Positions 49,513-60,674 of a stretch of DNA of 64,000 nt are shown piece after piece; the stretch's first letter is position 1, and every line of letters starts with the position of its first letter. A program made the translations under genes and the position numbers. This DNA comes from Verrucomicrobia bacterium S94 (lineage in GTDB: Bacteria; Verrucomicrobiota; Kiritimatiellia; Kiritimatiellales; Pontiellaceae), in contig CP036201.1 in assembly GCA_004299845.1 (NCBI GenBank), positions 1,054,001 through 1,118,000 on the forward strand. Reading direction: 5' to 3'. The notes under the pieces were generated by a model. It was not told the origin of the DNA. It saw only the letters and a list, made by a program, of their open reading frames with translations, and did no database searches.

Positions 49513-50541
49513 TTATTTTACAGAGTGGCGCTCCATCAGCTCCGGCGGCAGCAGTTTTTCCTTCGGTTTCGAAGTGCCGTTCTGAATTTGATGCAGCAAC
49601 CGCTTTACGGCGGTTTGACCGATCCGATTTCCGTTCTGACGAAGTGTGGTCAGCGATGGAGAGAGGTAGGGGGCGAAATCAAGGTCGGCATAGCCGACGA
49701 CGGCAAGATCTTCCGGTATGCGGAGACCGAGCTGCTCGGCGGCTTTATAAATCTGAGCGGCATAGATGTCGGTAATGCAGAAGACCGCATTGGGGGCGTT
49801 GCTTTTCCCGAGAAACTGAATCATTGGCTGAAGATTTTCCTCCAGGGTCCAGGTGCTGAGCGTCAGTTCGCGGATTTTTTTTCCGGCGGTTTCCAGCGTC
49901 CGGATAAAACCGGCGGCGCGCTGGCTGAGATTTTCAGAGGGACCGGAACTCTGGACAATACCGAACTTCCATCGTTTGGAAATAGAGAGTAAATGTTCGG
50001 CGGCGCACGTTCCGCCTTTGAATTCATCGGTGCCCACAAAATCAACCGGTTCGATATTTCTGAGCCGTGCATTTATGGTAACAACCGGAATACGGCGTTC
50101 GATGATTTCGGAAAAATGATTGGAATCGACCTGGTTTTCATGCGGGATCAGTAGGATACCGTCGACCCGGCGTTCGACCAGCTGGCGGATGCAGCTGCGC
50201 TCATCGGCATTTTCCGAGGTCTGCAGAACAATGGGGGCCCAGTCGGTATTGATGAGGGCATCCTGAATTCCGGTCTGTATATCTGCGAAAAAGGAGTCGC
50301 AGTTGGCGCGGGGAACGAGCACGCCGATACTGTAGGTTTTTCCGGCCACCACACTTTTGGCCAGCAGATTGGGGCGGTAGCCCAGCTGATCGGCGATCTG
50401 TTTGACACGATCCACCGTATCCGGTTTGTGTTTATGTTCTTTGCCGCCGAGGATACGCCCCGCCGTCTGGCGCGAAACGCCGGCCGATTCGGCAACCTGA
50501 GCCAGTGTTGCTGTCGATGTTTTATAGGTTACATTTTTCAT
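49513..50541 (-). CDS. LacI-family repressor
   Basis: A 342-residue protein. The N-terminal helix-turn-helix reads ATLAQVAESAGVSRQTAGRI, then the hinge helix region KPDTVDRVKQIADQLGYRPN. The effector domain has the PBP fold, with GVLVPRANCDSF and VVGYADLDFAPYLSPSLTTL. It is divergent from a GH29 gene, and two copies of TGAGCACGAGAACATTT lie in the shared region (50599, 50666), so it very probably represses that gene and itself. A decayed copy of this gene lies at 52315. The inducer is likely a sugar made by the GH29 enzymes. Confidence 0.93.
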   Translation of the reverse strand: MKNVTYKTSTATLAQVAESAGVSRQTAGRILGGKEHKHKPDTVDRVKQIADQLGYRPNLLAKSVVAGKTYSIGVLVPRANCDSFFADIQTGIQDALINTDWAPIVLQTSENADERSCIRQLVERRVDGILLIPHENQVDSNHFSEIIERRIPVVTINARLRNIEPVDFVGTDEFKGGTCAAEHLLSISKRWKFGIVQSSGPSENLSQRAAGFIRTLETAGKKIRELTLSTWTLEENLQPMIQFLGKSNAPNAVFCITDIYAAQIYKAAEQLGLRIPEDLAVVGYADLDFAPYLSPSLTTLRQNGNRIGQTAVKRLLHQIQNGTSKPKEKLLPPELMERHSVK

Positions 50542-50598
50542 ACTGCTTCATTCCAGTTGATCGAAGAATACGAAAAGCGGGGAAAAAATCAAATAAAA

Positions 50599-50615
50599 TG
50601 AGCACGAGAACATTT
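50599..50615. promoter_or_regulatory. LacI-type operator O1
   Basis: TGAGCACGAGAACATTT, an imperfect dyad centred on CG, as in LacI-family sites. It lies just upstream of the -35 element and 58 bases from the repressor start. Confidence 0.8.
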
Positions 50616-50620
50616 GTAGG

Positions 50621-50650
50621 TTGATTTTGTCCATTTCCAGAGTGTATATC
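50621..50650 (+). promoter_or_regulatory. Sigma-70-like promoter between operators
   Basis: TTGATT (50621-50626), 18-base spacer, TATATC (50645-50650). The same elements appear at the same place in the second module (52763). Confidence 0.6.
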
Positions 50651-50665
50651 CGTTCTGTTTAAAAA

Positions 50666-50682
50666 TGAGCACGAGAACATTT
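50666..50682. promoter_or_regulatory. LacI-type operator O2
   Basis: A second, identical TGAGCACGAGAACATTT, 67 bases from O1 and about +10 to +25 relative to the predicted start of transcription. Two operators flanking a promoter allow a DNA loop. It overlaps the ATG at 50665, which argues against that start. Confidence 0.8.
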
Positions 50683-50691
50683 GAGAAATGG

Positions 50692-52194
<1,503 letters not shown>

Positions 52195-52314
52195 CAGTCG
52201 GTTATCTGAAACCGATGATTGGGGTTCTGTTAAAAAAACTATGAAAGGAATGAATGAGATCTGAGCAGGGGAGAAGAAGGTAGTTCCGATCTGAGTGATT
52301 GACTTTTTATTGGC

Positions 52315-52682
52315 TCAGATTAGTTGTCGAATGCAGCTTCGTTCGTCGGCTTTTTCTGATGTTTGAAGAATTATCGGGGCCCATTCGGTATCGGTCAGAG
52401 CATCCTGAATGCCGGTAAGAATGTCGGCAAAAAAGGAATCGCGATTTGCACGGGGAACAAGAACACCTATGCTGTAGGTTTTTCCTGAAACCACGCTCTT
52501 GACCAATAGGTTGGTGCGGTATCCGAGGTCGTCGGCAATCTGTTTTACACGTTCAACGGTATCGGGTTTATGCTTATGCTTTTTACCGCCGAGAATACGC
52601 CCGGCCGTCTGGCGGGATACGCCGGCGGCCTCGGCCACCCGGGCCAGCGTGGCGGTGTTTTTTTGTAGGTCTGATTGTTCAT
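52315..52682 (-). pseudogene. Decayed lacI copy, truncated
   Basis: The start matching the intact gene would be ATG 52682 (MNNQTYK), but the run of seven T on the plus strand (52658-52664) then puts the frame off by one. The frame that carries TATLARVAEAAGVSRQTAGR has no good start. The protein stops at RQLI, where the intact copy goes on for about 200 residues, so most of the effector domain is gone. It arose by duplication of the LacI, operator and GH29 unit. At best it would make a DNA-binding fragment. Confidence 0.82.
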
Positions 52683-52739
52683 GTTTATATTTCCTGTTGT
52701 CTGGAAAGATACATGAACAGGTGGTTTTTTTAATCCCGA

Positions 52740-52756
52740 TGAGCACGAGATCATTT
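52740..52756. promoter_or_regulatory. LacI-type operator O3
   Basis: TGAGCACGAGATCATTT. It has the same layout as O1: upstream of the -35 element of the second GH29 promoter. Confidence 0.78.
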
Positions 52757-52762
52757 TTTATA

Positions 52763-52791
52763 TTGTGCTGTCCATATATGGCTTGTATATC
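52763..52791 (+). promoter_or_regulatory. Sigma-70-like promoter between operators
   Basis: TTGTGC (52763-52768), 17-base spacer, TATATC (52786-52791). GTATATCCGTT is shared with the first module. Confidence 0.6.
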
Positions 52792-52807
52792 CGTTTTATG
52801 TTAAAAG

Positions 52808-52824
52808 TGAGCACGGGAACATTT
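52808..52824. promoter_or_regulatory. LacI-type operator O4
   Basis: TGAGCACGGGAACATTT, 68 bases from O3, just downstream of the promoter and just before the ribosome site AAAGGAG of the second GH29 gene. One base differs from O1/O2. Confidence 0.78.
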
Positions 52825-52839
52825 TAAAGGAGACGATGG

Positions 52840-54411
52840 ATGAATATAAAGGGGATAGGATGGATTCTGATCTTGGTGGTTGGGGTAAATGCGCAGCATG
52901 TTCCTGGTCAGTTTGAAGATGGAAGTGTTGATACGTATACGGATTATGATGGAAATCCTGTAGTTCCTCGTATTGAGGAGCGCGACGGTAAACGGTTTTA
53001 TTACTGGCCTCATTGGAATGAGTGGAAAAACAGTAAGATGCAGCTGCAGGGTGAACGGACTCAGCATCCCGATGCGCAGTGGTGGCCGCATGCGGGGTTG
53101 GGTCTGTTTATCTGCTGGGGAATGCCCAGCGTTTTTGAGCCGAATGGTGAAGGCTGGGCCGGGCGCTGGACACAGGCCAAAGAGGATGCCGGTATGTTTT
53201 ATCCGCAGGCAGAGTTATGGGCTTCAACCAAAGGGTGGAACCCGGAGCACTACGATCCGGAAAAATGGATGTCGGCGGCCAAACGAGCCGGTTTTAAATA
53301 TTCGGTACTGACGTTGAAGCATCATGGCGGATATGCCATGTGGGATTCTGATTATTCGGTTTATGGTGTGCGTCAGGAAATGGGCGGTCGCGATCTGGTG
53401 GCTCCGTGGGTGAAGGCCTGTCGGAACAACGGGATCAAAGTCGGGTTCTATTATTCCGGTATGGATTGGTATTTTGAACGCGACTATATGGATTTCAGTA
53501 TGCAGGCCGGAACGCATGTAAACTGGAAGGGCGAAAAGGTGAAGAGTCTGCCGAAGCGCCCGCCGAGTTTTAAGCTGGCATATGATGAGTTTAATCAAAA
53601 TTCAGTCAGAGAAGTGATTGAAAAGTTCGATCCTGATCTCTGGTGGGGTGATGGAGGACACGGTGCTACTGCTGATCAGATTCGTAAATGGCGTCCTGGG
53701 ATTGTCTGCAATAACCGTGGAGTCGGCGGCGATTATGTAACCGCTGAAATGTTCGAAATGGCACAGCCGCAATATGTGAAAAAACCGGTCGTTGGCAATG
53801 GCTGGTGGTGGGAGGAAAATTCCATTATCCAGAAAGGGTCCTGGCATTACGATAAACATCTGGGCGAAGAGGTTTATCCGGCTGACCGGGTTCTGATCGA
53901 GCTGGCCCGTGTGCGTTGCATGGGCGGAAATTTTCTGGCGAATCTCGGGCCGCGTCCCGACGGCCGAATGCAGGACGATGCTTATCGTCTGTTTGATGAA
54001 ATGGCGGAGTGGATGGAGACGAATTCCAATTCGGTATTCGGAATCAACGGGGGAGGGCCTTGGCCGGAAAAGTGCAACGTTCCGATTACCTGCCGCGACA
54101 ACATCTGGTTTTTCCATGCTTTGAAAAATGAAGCAACCGCGAAGAATCCAATTATTCTGACCGATTCCGCCAAGCCGGTTTCCGTGACGCTGATGCGTAC
54201 TGGTGACAGGCTTCCGTACGAATACAACGATGAAACGCTGGTAATGAGCGTCCCCGAAAAACTCAAAGCCGGCAATGTAACGGATGTCATTCTGGTTGAA
54301 TTCGACAGGAAATTTGACCCCGGTCCCTATTGTTTTACGCATTGGAAATCGGATGGCAATATCCATGATAACGATGACTGGGGGGACAATGGCTGCAAAG
54401 AGGAGGGATAG
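52840..54411 (+). CDS. GH29 alpha-L-fucosidase-like exo-glycosidase (copy 2)
   Basis: A 523-residue paralogue of copy 1 with signal peptide (cleavage after VGVNA), GLGLFICWGMPSVFEPN, LTLKHHGGYAMWDSDY (again HHGG in place of HHDG), FYYSGMDWYFERDYMDF and LWWGDGGHGA (nucleophile Asp). AAAGGAG lies just before the ATG at 52840. A 20-residue charged tail with DNDDWGDNGCKEE is not in its relatives. It lies in a duplicated module behind operators O3 and O4, and the intact LacI protein at 49513 may control it in trans. Confidence 0.9.
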   Translation: MNIKGIGWILILVVGVNAQHVPGQFEDGSVDTYTDYDGNPVVPRIEERDGKRFYYWPHWNEWKNSKMQLQGERTQHPDAQWWPHAGLGLFICWGMPSVFEPNGEGWAGRWTQAKEDAGMFYPQAELWASTKGWNPEHYDPEKWMSAAKRAGFKYSVLTLKHHGGYAMWDSDYSVYGVRQEMGGRDLVAPWVKACRNNGIKVGFYYSGMDWYFERDYMDFSMQAGTHVNWKGEKVKSLPKRPPSFKLAYDEFNQNSVREVIEKFDPDLWWGDGGHGATADQIRKWRPGIVCNNRGVGGDYVTAEMFEMAQPQYVKKPVVGNGWWWEENSIIQKGSWHYDKHLGEEVYPADRVLIELARVRCMGGNFLANLGPRPDGRMQDDAYRLFDEMAEWMETNSNSVFGINGGGPWPEKCNVPITCRDNIWFFHALKNEATAKNPIILTDSAKPVSVTLMRTGDRLPYEYNDETLVMSVPEKLKAGNVTDVILVEFDRKFDPGPYCFTHWKSDGNIHDNDDWGDNGCKEEG

Positions 54412-54575
54412 CCGTTAGTTAAGCACACGATTGTTGAAGGGGAACGGCACTGGCTGCGGATTCAGGACAGATGAATGTTCGGGAAACCGGAAGTGTATGG
54501 TCTGGTTTATAAAAAGGTTTTAGCTGCGCGAAAGCCAGGTGGAAACAGTAGAGGTAAACGAGTGGAGAGAGCAGA

Positions 54576-56117
54576 ATGACAAAGAAAAAAAACGGAGTGT
54601 TCGCGTTAATGCTGGTGGGTGCGCTGATATCGGCAGAGTCGAAAGAGGGGGCTGGTTCAATGACGGAAAAATATACTCCCGATTGGTCATTCTTGAAAAA
54701 GCACAAGGCGGCACCGGAATGGTTTCAGGACGCCAAGCTGGGGGTCTATTTTCATTGGGGTCTTTATTCCATTCCGGCCAGCGGTGGCGAGTGGTACCCG
54801 CGCTGGATGTATACGCCGGGAATCAATGACCGCGGCCAGTGGGTGTATGATTACCATCAGAAAAACTACGGCCCTGATTTTCAGTATCATGACTTTATTC
54901 CGTTGTGGAAAGCGGAGCGGTTTGATGCGGCAGAGTGGGTGGATCTTTTCGAGGAAACGGGCGCAAAGTATGTGGGTGCACTGGCTGAGCATCATGATGG
55001 ATTCTCGCTGTGGGACAGCGAGGTGAACCCGTGGAACTCGGCGGATATGGGACCGCGTGTCGATATTCTCGGCGCCATTCAAAAAGAGGCGCAGAAGCGT
55101 AACCTTAAATTTATGGCCACGTTTCATCATGGATTTCACATGATGTATTATCCGAAGCCTGAGAACTCATATCCGCGGCCAGAGAGTAATTACAATATGC
55201 CCGAGAATCCGGACTTTACGTATCCCAAAGGCGGCGATTTCGACAAGCTGTACGGCAACATGTCGATGGAGGATGCCAATGAATACTGGCTGGCGAAGCT
55301 GAAGGAGGTGGTCGATCAATACTGCCCGGATTACATGTGGTTCGATTTCGGGCAGAAGTTTATCGGGGAAGAGCAGCGGAAAGAATTTCTGGCCTACTAC
55401 TTCAACGAGGCTGAACGCCGGGGACAGGAGTCGATGGTGAATACCAAGGGCACGTTCTTCCCGACGGATCTCGCCATCGTGAATATTGAACGGGCGACCT
55501 TTCCGGACATTACGGAATTTGTCTGGGCCTCTGATTTTAAGCTGGGTCCCAACTGGAGTTTTAATCAATCCAAACGTACGGCGGTCGACTCCGGGCAACT
55601 GATCCGCATTCTCGCGGAAATCGTGAGTAAAAACGGCACCATGATTCTCAATGTGAGTCCCATGGCCGACGGAACACTACCGGCGGAGCAGGTGGACTCG
55701 ATGCGGAAAATCGGAGCATGGCTGAAACGCAATGGAGAGGCCATCTATGCAACTCGGCCGTTCGTTGTTTTTGGCGAAGGGGTAACGGAGATCAAACCGG
55801 ACATGGAGTTTGAGTGGAATACCCGCAACATGATTCGTACGGGGTTGTGGGATCTGAATGCGGGTGATGTACGGTTTACCCGAAAAGGAAATACGGTTTA
55901 TGCCATCCAGTTAGGCTGGCCGGGAGCCCATACGCGCCTTTTGATGACGAGCTTTGCTGAAGAGGCAGAAGATCTGGTGGTCAGGGATGTTTCTGTACTG
56001 GGATCAGACGAGCCTATTCGCTGGAAACGTACCGCTGAAGGATTGGAAGTTTTTGCACCGAAAGAAAAGCCTGCAGAAGCCGATGCTGCGATGGTTTACC
56101 GGATTGAACTTAAGTAA
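54576..56117 (+). CDS. GH29 alpha-L-fucosidase-like exo-glycosidase (divergent)
   Basis: A 513-residue exported enzyme from a different GH29 branch than its neighbours. It has GVYFHWGLYSIPASGGEW, YVGALAEHHDGFSLWDSEV (intact HHDG), FHHGFHMMYY, and DYMWFDFGQKF with the nucleophile Asp of WFDFG. The C-terminal beta domain (from about 400) is typical of classical alpha-L-fucosidases. The region in front (54412-54575) has no LacI-type site. Its start is in a 31-base gap from the next GH29 gene, and the operon then runs into kinase pair 3. Confidence 0.92.
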   Translation: MTKKKNGVFALMLVGALISAESKEGAGSMTEKYTPDWSFLKKHKAAPEWFQDAKLGVYFHWGLYSIPASGGEWYPRWMYTPGINDRGQWVYDYHQKNYGPDFQYHDFIPLWKAERFDAAEWVDLFEETGAKYVGALAEHHDGFSLWDSEVNPWNSADMGPRVDILGAIQKEAQKRNLKFMATFHHGFHMMYYPKPENSYPRPESNYNMPENPDFTYPKGGDFDKLYGNMSMEDANEYWLAKLKEVVDQYCPDYMWFDFGQKFIGEEQRKEFLAYYFNEAERRGQESMVNTKGTFFPTDLAIVNIERATFPDITEFVWASDFKLGPNWSFNQSKRTAVDSGQLIRILAEIVSKNGTMILNVSPMADGTLPAEQVDSMRKIGAWLKRNGEAIYATRPFVVFGEGVTEIKPDMEFEWNTRNMIRTGLWDLNAGDVRFTRKGNTVYAIQLGWPGAHTRLLMTSFAEEAEDLVVRDVSVLGSDEPIRWKRTAEGLEVFAPKEKPAEADAAMVYRIELK

Positions 56118-56148
56118 GTTGGAATGAATAGAAGAAGGAGAGTTAAGT

Positions 56149-57672
56149 ATGCGATTTTCAAAATCAGTATTATGGATATGTGCAGGGACGTTATGCGTTT
56201 CTGCTCAGGCAGCCCGGCTGTCGGGGCAGCAGAATGTAGATGGCAGTGCGGCGGCCTATTCGGGACAAAGCAGTGAAGATTTGGTTCCTGAAGTTCGGAT
56301 TGAGAATGGAAAGAAGTATCTGTACTGGCCGGGCTGGAATCAGTCCAAAAACCGTAAACTGCAGGTAAGGCGCGAGCGGACGACGCATCCCGGAGCACAA
56401 TGGTGGCCGCATGCCGGATTCGGAATTTTTATGCACTGGGGCATTGTCAGTGAATTTGAGCCGACCGGTGAGGCCTGGGCCGGGCGCTGGACACCGGAGC
56501 GGGAAGAGCGTGGAGAGTTTCATCCTCAGCAGGAAATCTGGGATGCTGCGAAAACTTTTAACCCGGTGAAATATGATCCTGAAAAATGGATGGCCGGAGC
56601 AAAACGTGCGGGATTTAAATATGCGGTGTTGACCACGAAGCATCATGACGGCTATGCGCTTTGGGACTCAGACTGGGCGCTGATGGGTGTGCGGCAGTAT
56701 CTCAACGGCCGTGATCTGGTGGCGCCTTTTGTAGAGGCCTGTCGCAACAACGGTCTGAAGGTGGGGTTCTATTATTCCGGTATGGATTGGTATTTTGACC
56801 GCGACTACATGAATTTCAGTTTTGATCCGGACCGGAAAATGAACTTTAAGGGCGAGTGGGTGAAAACGCTGCCGAAACGTCCTGCCAAACGGTGGGCTGC
56901 GTATCAGGAATATAATGAACATCAGGTGAAGGAGCTGATTGAAAGGTTTGATCCGGATATCTGGTGGGGAGATGGCGGTCATGGCCTGTCGGTTGAAGAG
57001 ATCCGCAAACTGCGCCCCGGAATTGTCTGTAACAACCGTGATCCCGGCAGTGGTGATCATGCGACAGCGGAAGGGTTCGGTATGTCGGATCCGAAATTTA
57101 TTAAGCCGATTCTTGAAAACGGCTGGTGGTGGGAGGTCAATTCCATCATTCAGGGGGGATCGTGGCATTATGACGCCCGTTACGGAGAAAAAATTCATCC
57201 GACCGATGCGGTCTTAATGAAGCTGGCCGAGGCACGGTGCATGGGAGGAAACCTGCTGGCTAATATCGGGCCGCGTCCGGATGGAACCTATCAGGATGAT
57301 GTATGGCGTCTTTTTGATGAGTTAGAAGAGTGGATGTCCACCTGCAGCAACTCTGTGTTCGGTATTAACGGCGGCGGTCCGTGGCCGGAAAAATGCAATG
57401 TGCCGATCACCTGCAAGGACCGCACGTGGTATTTCCATGCGAAAAAGAATATGGCCACAGAACAGAACCCGGTTGTGTTGAAAGAGTGTTCTGCAAAGCC
57501 GGTTTCCATGACGCTGATGCGGACTGGAGATGCCATTCCGTTTACGTATAAAAATAAAACCCTGACCTTTTCGATTCCTGAAAAACTGAAAGCCGGTAAA
57601 GTGACCGATGTGGTGAAGGTTCAGTTCGGGGATGAGTTTGATGTGACTCCTTTTATATTCACGCATTGGTAA
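56149..57672 (+). CDS. GH29 alpha-L-fucosidase-like exo-glycosidase (copy 3)
   Basis: A 507-residue exported protein related to copies 1 and 2: FGIFMHWGIVSEFEPTGEAW, LTTKHHDGYALWDSDW (intact HHDG), FYYSGMDWYFDRDYMNF and IWWGDGGHG with nucleophile Asp. GAAGGAGAG lies before the ATG. It sits 31 bases after the previous GH29 gene and 9 bases before the kinase gene, so it belongs to a four-gene operon whose regulator pair may answer to its products. Confidence 0.92.
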   Translation: MRFSKSVLWICAGTLCVSAQAARLSGQQNVDGSAAAYSGQSSEDLVPEVRIENGKKYLYWPGWNQSKNRKLQVRRERTTHPGAQWWPHAGFGIFMHWGIVSEFEPTGEAWAGRWTPEREERGEFHPQQEIWDAAKTFNPVKYDPEKWMAGAKRAGFKYAVLTTKHHDGYALWDSDWALMGVRQYLNGRDLVAPFVEACRNNGLKVGFYYSGMDWYFDRDYMNFSFDPDRKMNFKGEWVKTLPKRPAKRWAAYQEYNEHQVKELIERFDPDIWWGDGGHGLSVEEIRKLRPGIVCNNRDPGSGDHATAEGFGMSDPKFIKPILENGWWWEVNSIIQGGSWHYDARYGEKIHPTDAVLMKLAEARCMGGNLLANIGPRPDGTYQDDVWRLFDELEEWMSTCSNSVFGINGGGPWPEKCNVPITCKDRTWYFHAKKNMATEQNPVVLKECSAKPVSMTLMRTGDAIPFTYKNKTLTFSIPEKLKAGKVTDVVKVQFGDEFDVTPFIFTHW

Positions 57673-57681
57673 AGGATTTTA

Positions 57682-59874
57682 GTGCGCATTGGAAAATCAA
57701 TGACTTGGAGCTGTTCTTTTTCCGGCCCGGTCAGGAAGCACATTCCAGGTATGATAGTGGTCTGTCTGCTCCTATGGGGGCAGGCAGTTTCTGCGCAAAC
57801 CGTTATCCGTGAAATTGAGCGTGTTCGGGCGCTGTCTGTTGAGGATGCTGATCGGCATATTCCTGTTGAAGTGGACGCTCAGATCATCTGGAAGCATCCG
57901 CGGCGGTATGGTGTTTTCATTTTTAATGGAACGACCGGAGTTTTTGTATCGGCGTCTAAAGATTCTTCATTGCTGAAAGAGTGCCGCACGGGAGACCGGG
58001 TTAGGGTGCATGGGGTGACGTCTGCAGGAAATTTCAATCCGGTGATTGCCCTTGATTCCATCGAAGTGCTGGCACATGACCCGCTCCCCGAGGCCCGTTC
58101 CTTCGACGTGGATGAGGTTGAACTTTCGACGGTTGACTGTGATTGGGTTTCCGTTACCGGCCGGTTGATTTCGATGAAGGTTATTTCTGAATATCAGTCC
58201 ATTATGCTGGTGATGAAAATCAGGGGACATAGGGTGGATGTTCAGGTTGTTAATACGAAGGCGGCAGTGGAACGGGTGTCTGAACTGCTGCAGCATGAGG
58301 TTGAGATTCGAGCGGTGGCGGGGGTGCTTTTTAATTCGCAGCGCCAGATGACAGGCCGTATTTTTTATGTGAATTCAGCTGATGATATTATGCCGGTTCA
58401 GTCTCCGGATGCTGATTCCGTACCGAGATTCTGCGCGATTCACGATTTGCAGCGTGCAGATTTTGATTGCCGTGAAATGGTGAAAACGCATGGCTGGGTG
58501 ACCTATGCTGACGGCGGGGATACCTTTTTACGCGGAGAAAAAACATCCTTATTGGTGCGGATGCAGAACAGTTATCACGTTAAGGTGGGGGATTATGTGG
58601 AGGCGGTCGGATATGTCTGGCCGCAGCGAATCGGGCCGGCTTTCAGGGCGAGAACCATTAACGTCAAGGAGAGGAGAGGGCTGCCTGAACCGATTCGTCT
58701 GGATGCGGAGGTTCCACTTGCGGCGGAATTGAACTATGAACTGGTAGAGGTGGACGTCCGGCTGGTCGAGATCGGGAAATCATTCGGGAAAAGTGCCGGG
58801 AGTCAGCACACGTTGCTCTGTCGGGCGGGAGACTATTCATTTGAGACCCGCCTTCCACCGGGAATGGATGTCAGCGAACTGGAATCCGGCGCAAAACTCC
58901 GTTTGACCGGGATTTGTCATCTTACCTTAAATCCTAAAATAAGGTATCGCCTTGATTTTAACGGCTTTTGGCTGGTGCTGCAGGATGAAGACGGAATTGA
59001 AGTGCTGCAGGCGGCTCCGTGGTGGACCGAAGAACGTTTACTGCGGGTGCTGGGTATGGTGTGCGGAATTCTGGTGTTAGCACTGGTTTGGGGGTGGATG
59101 CTGCGCCGAACTGTAAATAAACAGACCGGAATTATTCAGGAAAAAGTGGCGGAGGAAACGATTCATCAGGAGCGGCAGCGGATTGCGCGGGAACTCCATG
59201 ACAGTCTGGCGCAGGGGCTGGCCGGTATTGCTCTTCAGTTGAAGGGCTGTTTGAAGCTGGTTGATGTCAGCACTCAAAATCGTCTGGAGTGGATCAGTCA
59301 AATGACGGCGTTGTTGAAAGACGGGAATTCTGATATGCAGCATCAATTTTCGGAGTTGCGGGAGCTGGTGCTGGTGGATGACGAAAGAACCCGTGATTCG
59401 ATTAAGATTGTTCAGAATGCTTTGTCGCACTGCAGTGCGGAATCACGGAGTATGATTTTTGATTTGCGGGGAGGTCTGCTTGAACGGATGGATCTGCCTT
59501 CGGCTTTACAGGAGACGCTGCAGGCATTGACTGAAGAGTGCGGTGCAGAACTGGTGATTCATGTTTCCGGAGAGATCTCGCGGTTGAAGCCGGTGGTGGA
59601 GCGTAATCTGCTGTCGGTTGCGAAAGAAGCTGTGATCAATGCTGTCCGGCATGGATCGCCGAAACGGATTGATGTGGAATTAATTTACACGGACTTTTCG
59701 GTGAAGCTGTGTGTCCGGGATGACGGATGCGGATTTAATGCGGATCAGCTGCCGCCGGTTGGACATTTCGGGCTGCGGGGCATGCGCGAGCGTCTTAAAA
59801 AACTGGGTGGATGTTTCCGGATTCAGAGTGAACCGGGACACGGTAGCACTGTTACAGCGGATTTATCGTTGTAG
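57682..59874 (+). CDS. Sensor histidine kinase with OB-fold-like segments
   Basis: A GTG start 9 bases after the GH29 stop gives 730 residues; an internal ATG at 57700 is possible. Signal-peptide-like segment (MIVVCLLLWGQAVSA), then four OB-fold-like segments (FIFNGTTGVFV, VGDYVEAVGYVWPQRIGPA), a transmembrane helix (VLGMVCGILVLALVWGWML), HisKA_3 (QERQRIARELHDSLAQGLAG) and HATPase with AKEAVINAVRHG, DDGCGFN and GHFGLRGM. It is more distant from kinases 1 and 2 than they are from each other. The following gene encodes its regulator, 23 bases away. Being in one operon with GH29 genes, it may sense fucose- or galactose-containing products. Confidence 0.92.
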   Translation: MRIGKSMTWSCSFSGPVRKHIPGMIVVCLLLWGQAVSAQTVIREIERVRALSVEDADRHIPVEVDAQIIWKHPRRYGVFIFNGTTGVFVSASKDSSLLKECRTGDRVRVHGVTSAGNFNPVIALDSIEVLAHDPLPEARSFDVDEVELSTVDCDWVSVTGRLISMKVISEYQSIMLVMKIRGHRVDVQVVNTKAAVERVSELLQHEVEIRAVAGVLFNSQRQMTGRIFYVNSADDIMPVQSPDADSVPRFCAIHDLQRADFDCREMVKTHGWVTYADGGDTFLRGEKTSLLVRMQNSYHVKVGDYVEAVGYVWPQRIGPAFRARTINVKERRGLPEPIRLDAEVPLAAELNYELVEVDVRLVEIGKSFGKSAGSQHTLLCRAGDYSFETRLPPGMDVSELESGAKLRLTGICHLTLNPKIRYRLDFNGFWLVLQDEDGIEVLQAAPWWTEERLLRVLGMVCGILVLALVWGWMLRRTVNKQTGIIQEKVAEETIHQERQRIARELHDSLAQGLAGIALQLKGCLKLVDVSTQNRLEWISQMTALLKDGNSDMQHQFSELRELVLVDDERTRDSIKIVQNALSHCSAESRSMIFDLRGGLLERMDLPSALQETLQALTEECGAELVIHVSGEISRLKPVVERNLLSVAKEAVINAVRHGSPKRIDVELIYTDFSVKLCVRDDGCGFNADQLPPVGHFGLRGMRERLKKLGGCFRIQSEPGHGSTVTADLSL

Positions 59875-59897
59875 AAAGAGCGGGGATCGGAGTCGGT

Positions 59898-60530
59898 ATG
59901 AGTGAGCGGATTCGGGTGATGATAGTGGATGATAATGCTGTGCTGCTTGTGGGGCTGATGCAGGTGATTGCGGCGGATCCTTTACTGGAGTCTGCAGGAT
60001 ATGCCGAGAGCGGTGAGGATGCTGTTGAGCTGTATCGGAGGTTGAGACCGGATGTTGTGACGATGGATTATGAAATGCCGGGCTGGAACGGGGTGGAGAC
60101 GACGAAGGCTATTCTTGAAGAATTTCCGGCGGCAAAAATAATTCTGCTTTCGGTTTATGAAAAGGAAGAAGATGTCTGGCAGGCTTTCAGGGCCGGCGTA
60201 AAAGGATATCTCACCAAACGGGCGGGTGAGGTTGAGGATATTCTGGAAGCTATTCATGAAGTTGCCGCCGGCGGAACCTTCTTTCCGGCCGGCATTGCGC
60301 AGAAAATTGAGTACCGGAAAAATCAGCCCGAACTTTCTGTGGCGGAAATGAGTGTGCTGCAGTGGTTGAGTCGGGGATTGTGTAATAAGGAAATTGCGGA
60401 ACGGCTCGTGATTTCCGAGGCCATGGTTAAGTTTCATATCGTGAACCTTCGGAAAAAACTGGGCGCAGCGGACCGCACACAGGCGGTTGTCGCAGCCTGT
60501 AAACGGGGCCTGATCCGGTTGGAAGAGTAA
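59898..60530 (+). CDS. NarL/LuxR-type response regulator
   Basis: A 210-residue regulator: receiver domain (VDDNA, phosphoacceptor Asp in VVTMDYEMPG, Lys in YLTKRAG) and LuxR domain (LSVAEMSVLQWLSRGLCNKE, recognition helix MVKFHIVNLRKKL). The recognition helix differs clearly from regulators 1 and 2, so it should bind other sites. The dyad seen at 10701 and related places was not found near it. It ends an operon of two GH29 genes, kinase and regulator. Confidence 0.92.
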   Translation: MSERIRVMIVDDNAVLLVGLMQVIAADPLLESAGYAESGEDAVELYRRLRPDVVTMDYEMPGWNGVETTKAILEEFPAAKIILLSVYEKEEDVWQAFRAGVKGYLTKRAGEVEDILEAIHEVAAGGTFFPAGIAQKIEYRKNQPELSVAEMSVLQWLSRGLCNKEIAERLVISEAMVKFHIVNLRKKLGAADRTQAVVAACKRGLIRLEE

Positions 60531-60674
60531 TTCGGTACTTCGCATTTTTTTCATCGATTAGTCATTATCATATGGATAGCTGGCCGTTTTCTTTTTCTAT
60601 GAGACATTCCATCGCATGATTTTGAATAGACGATTCAGGAAACCTATAGGATTCAACAGAAAGAGGAATATCAT

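Noticed and set aside
50665-50667. ATG as start of the first GH29 gene
   Set aside because: It lies within operator O2 and adds residues before a clear signal peptide that starts at 50692.
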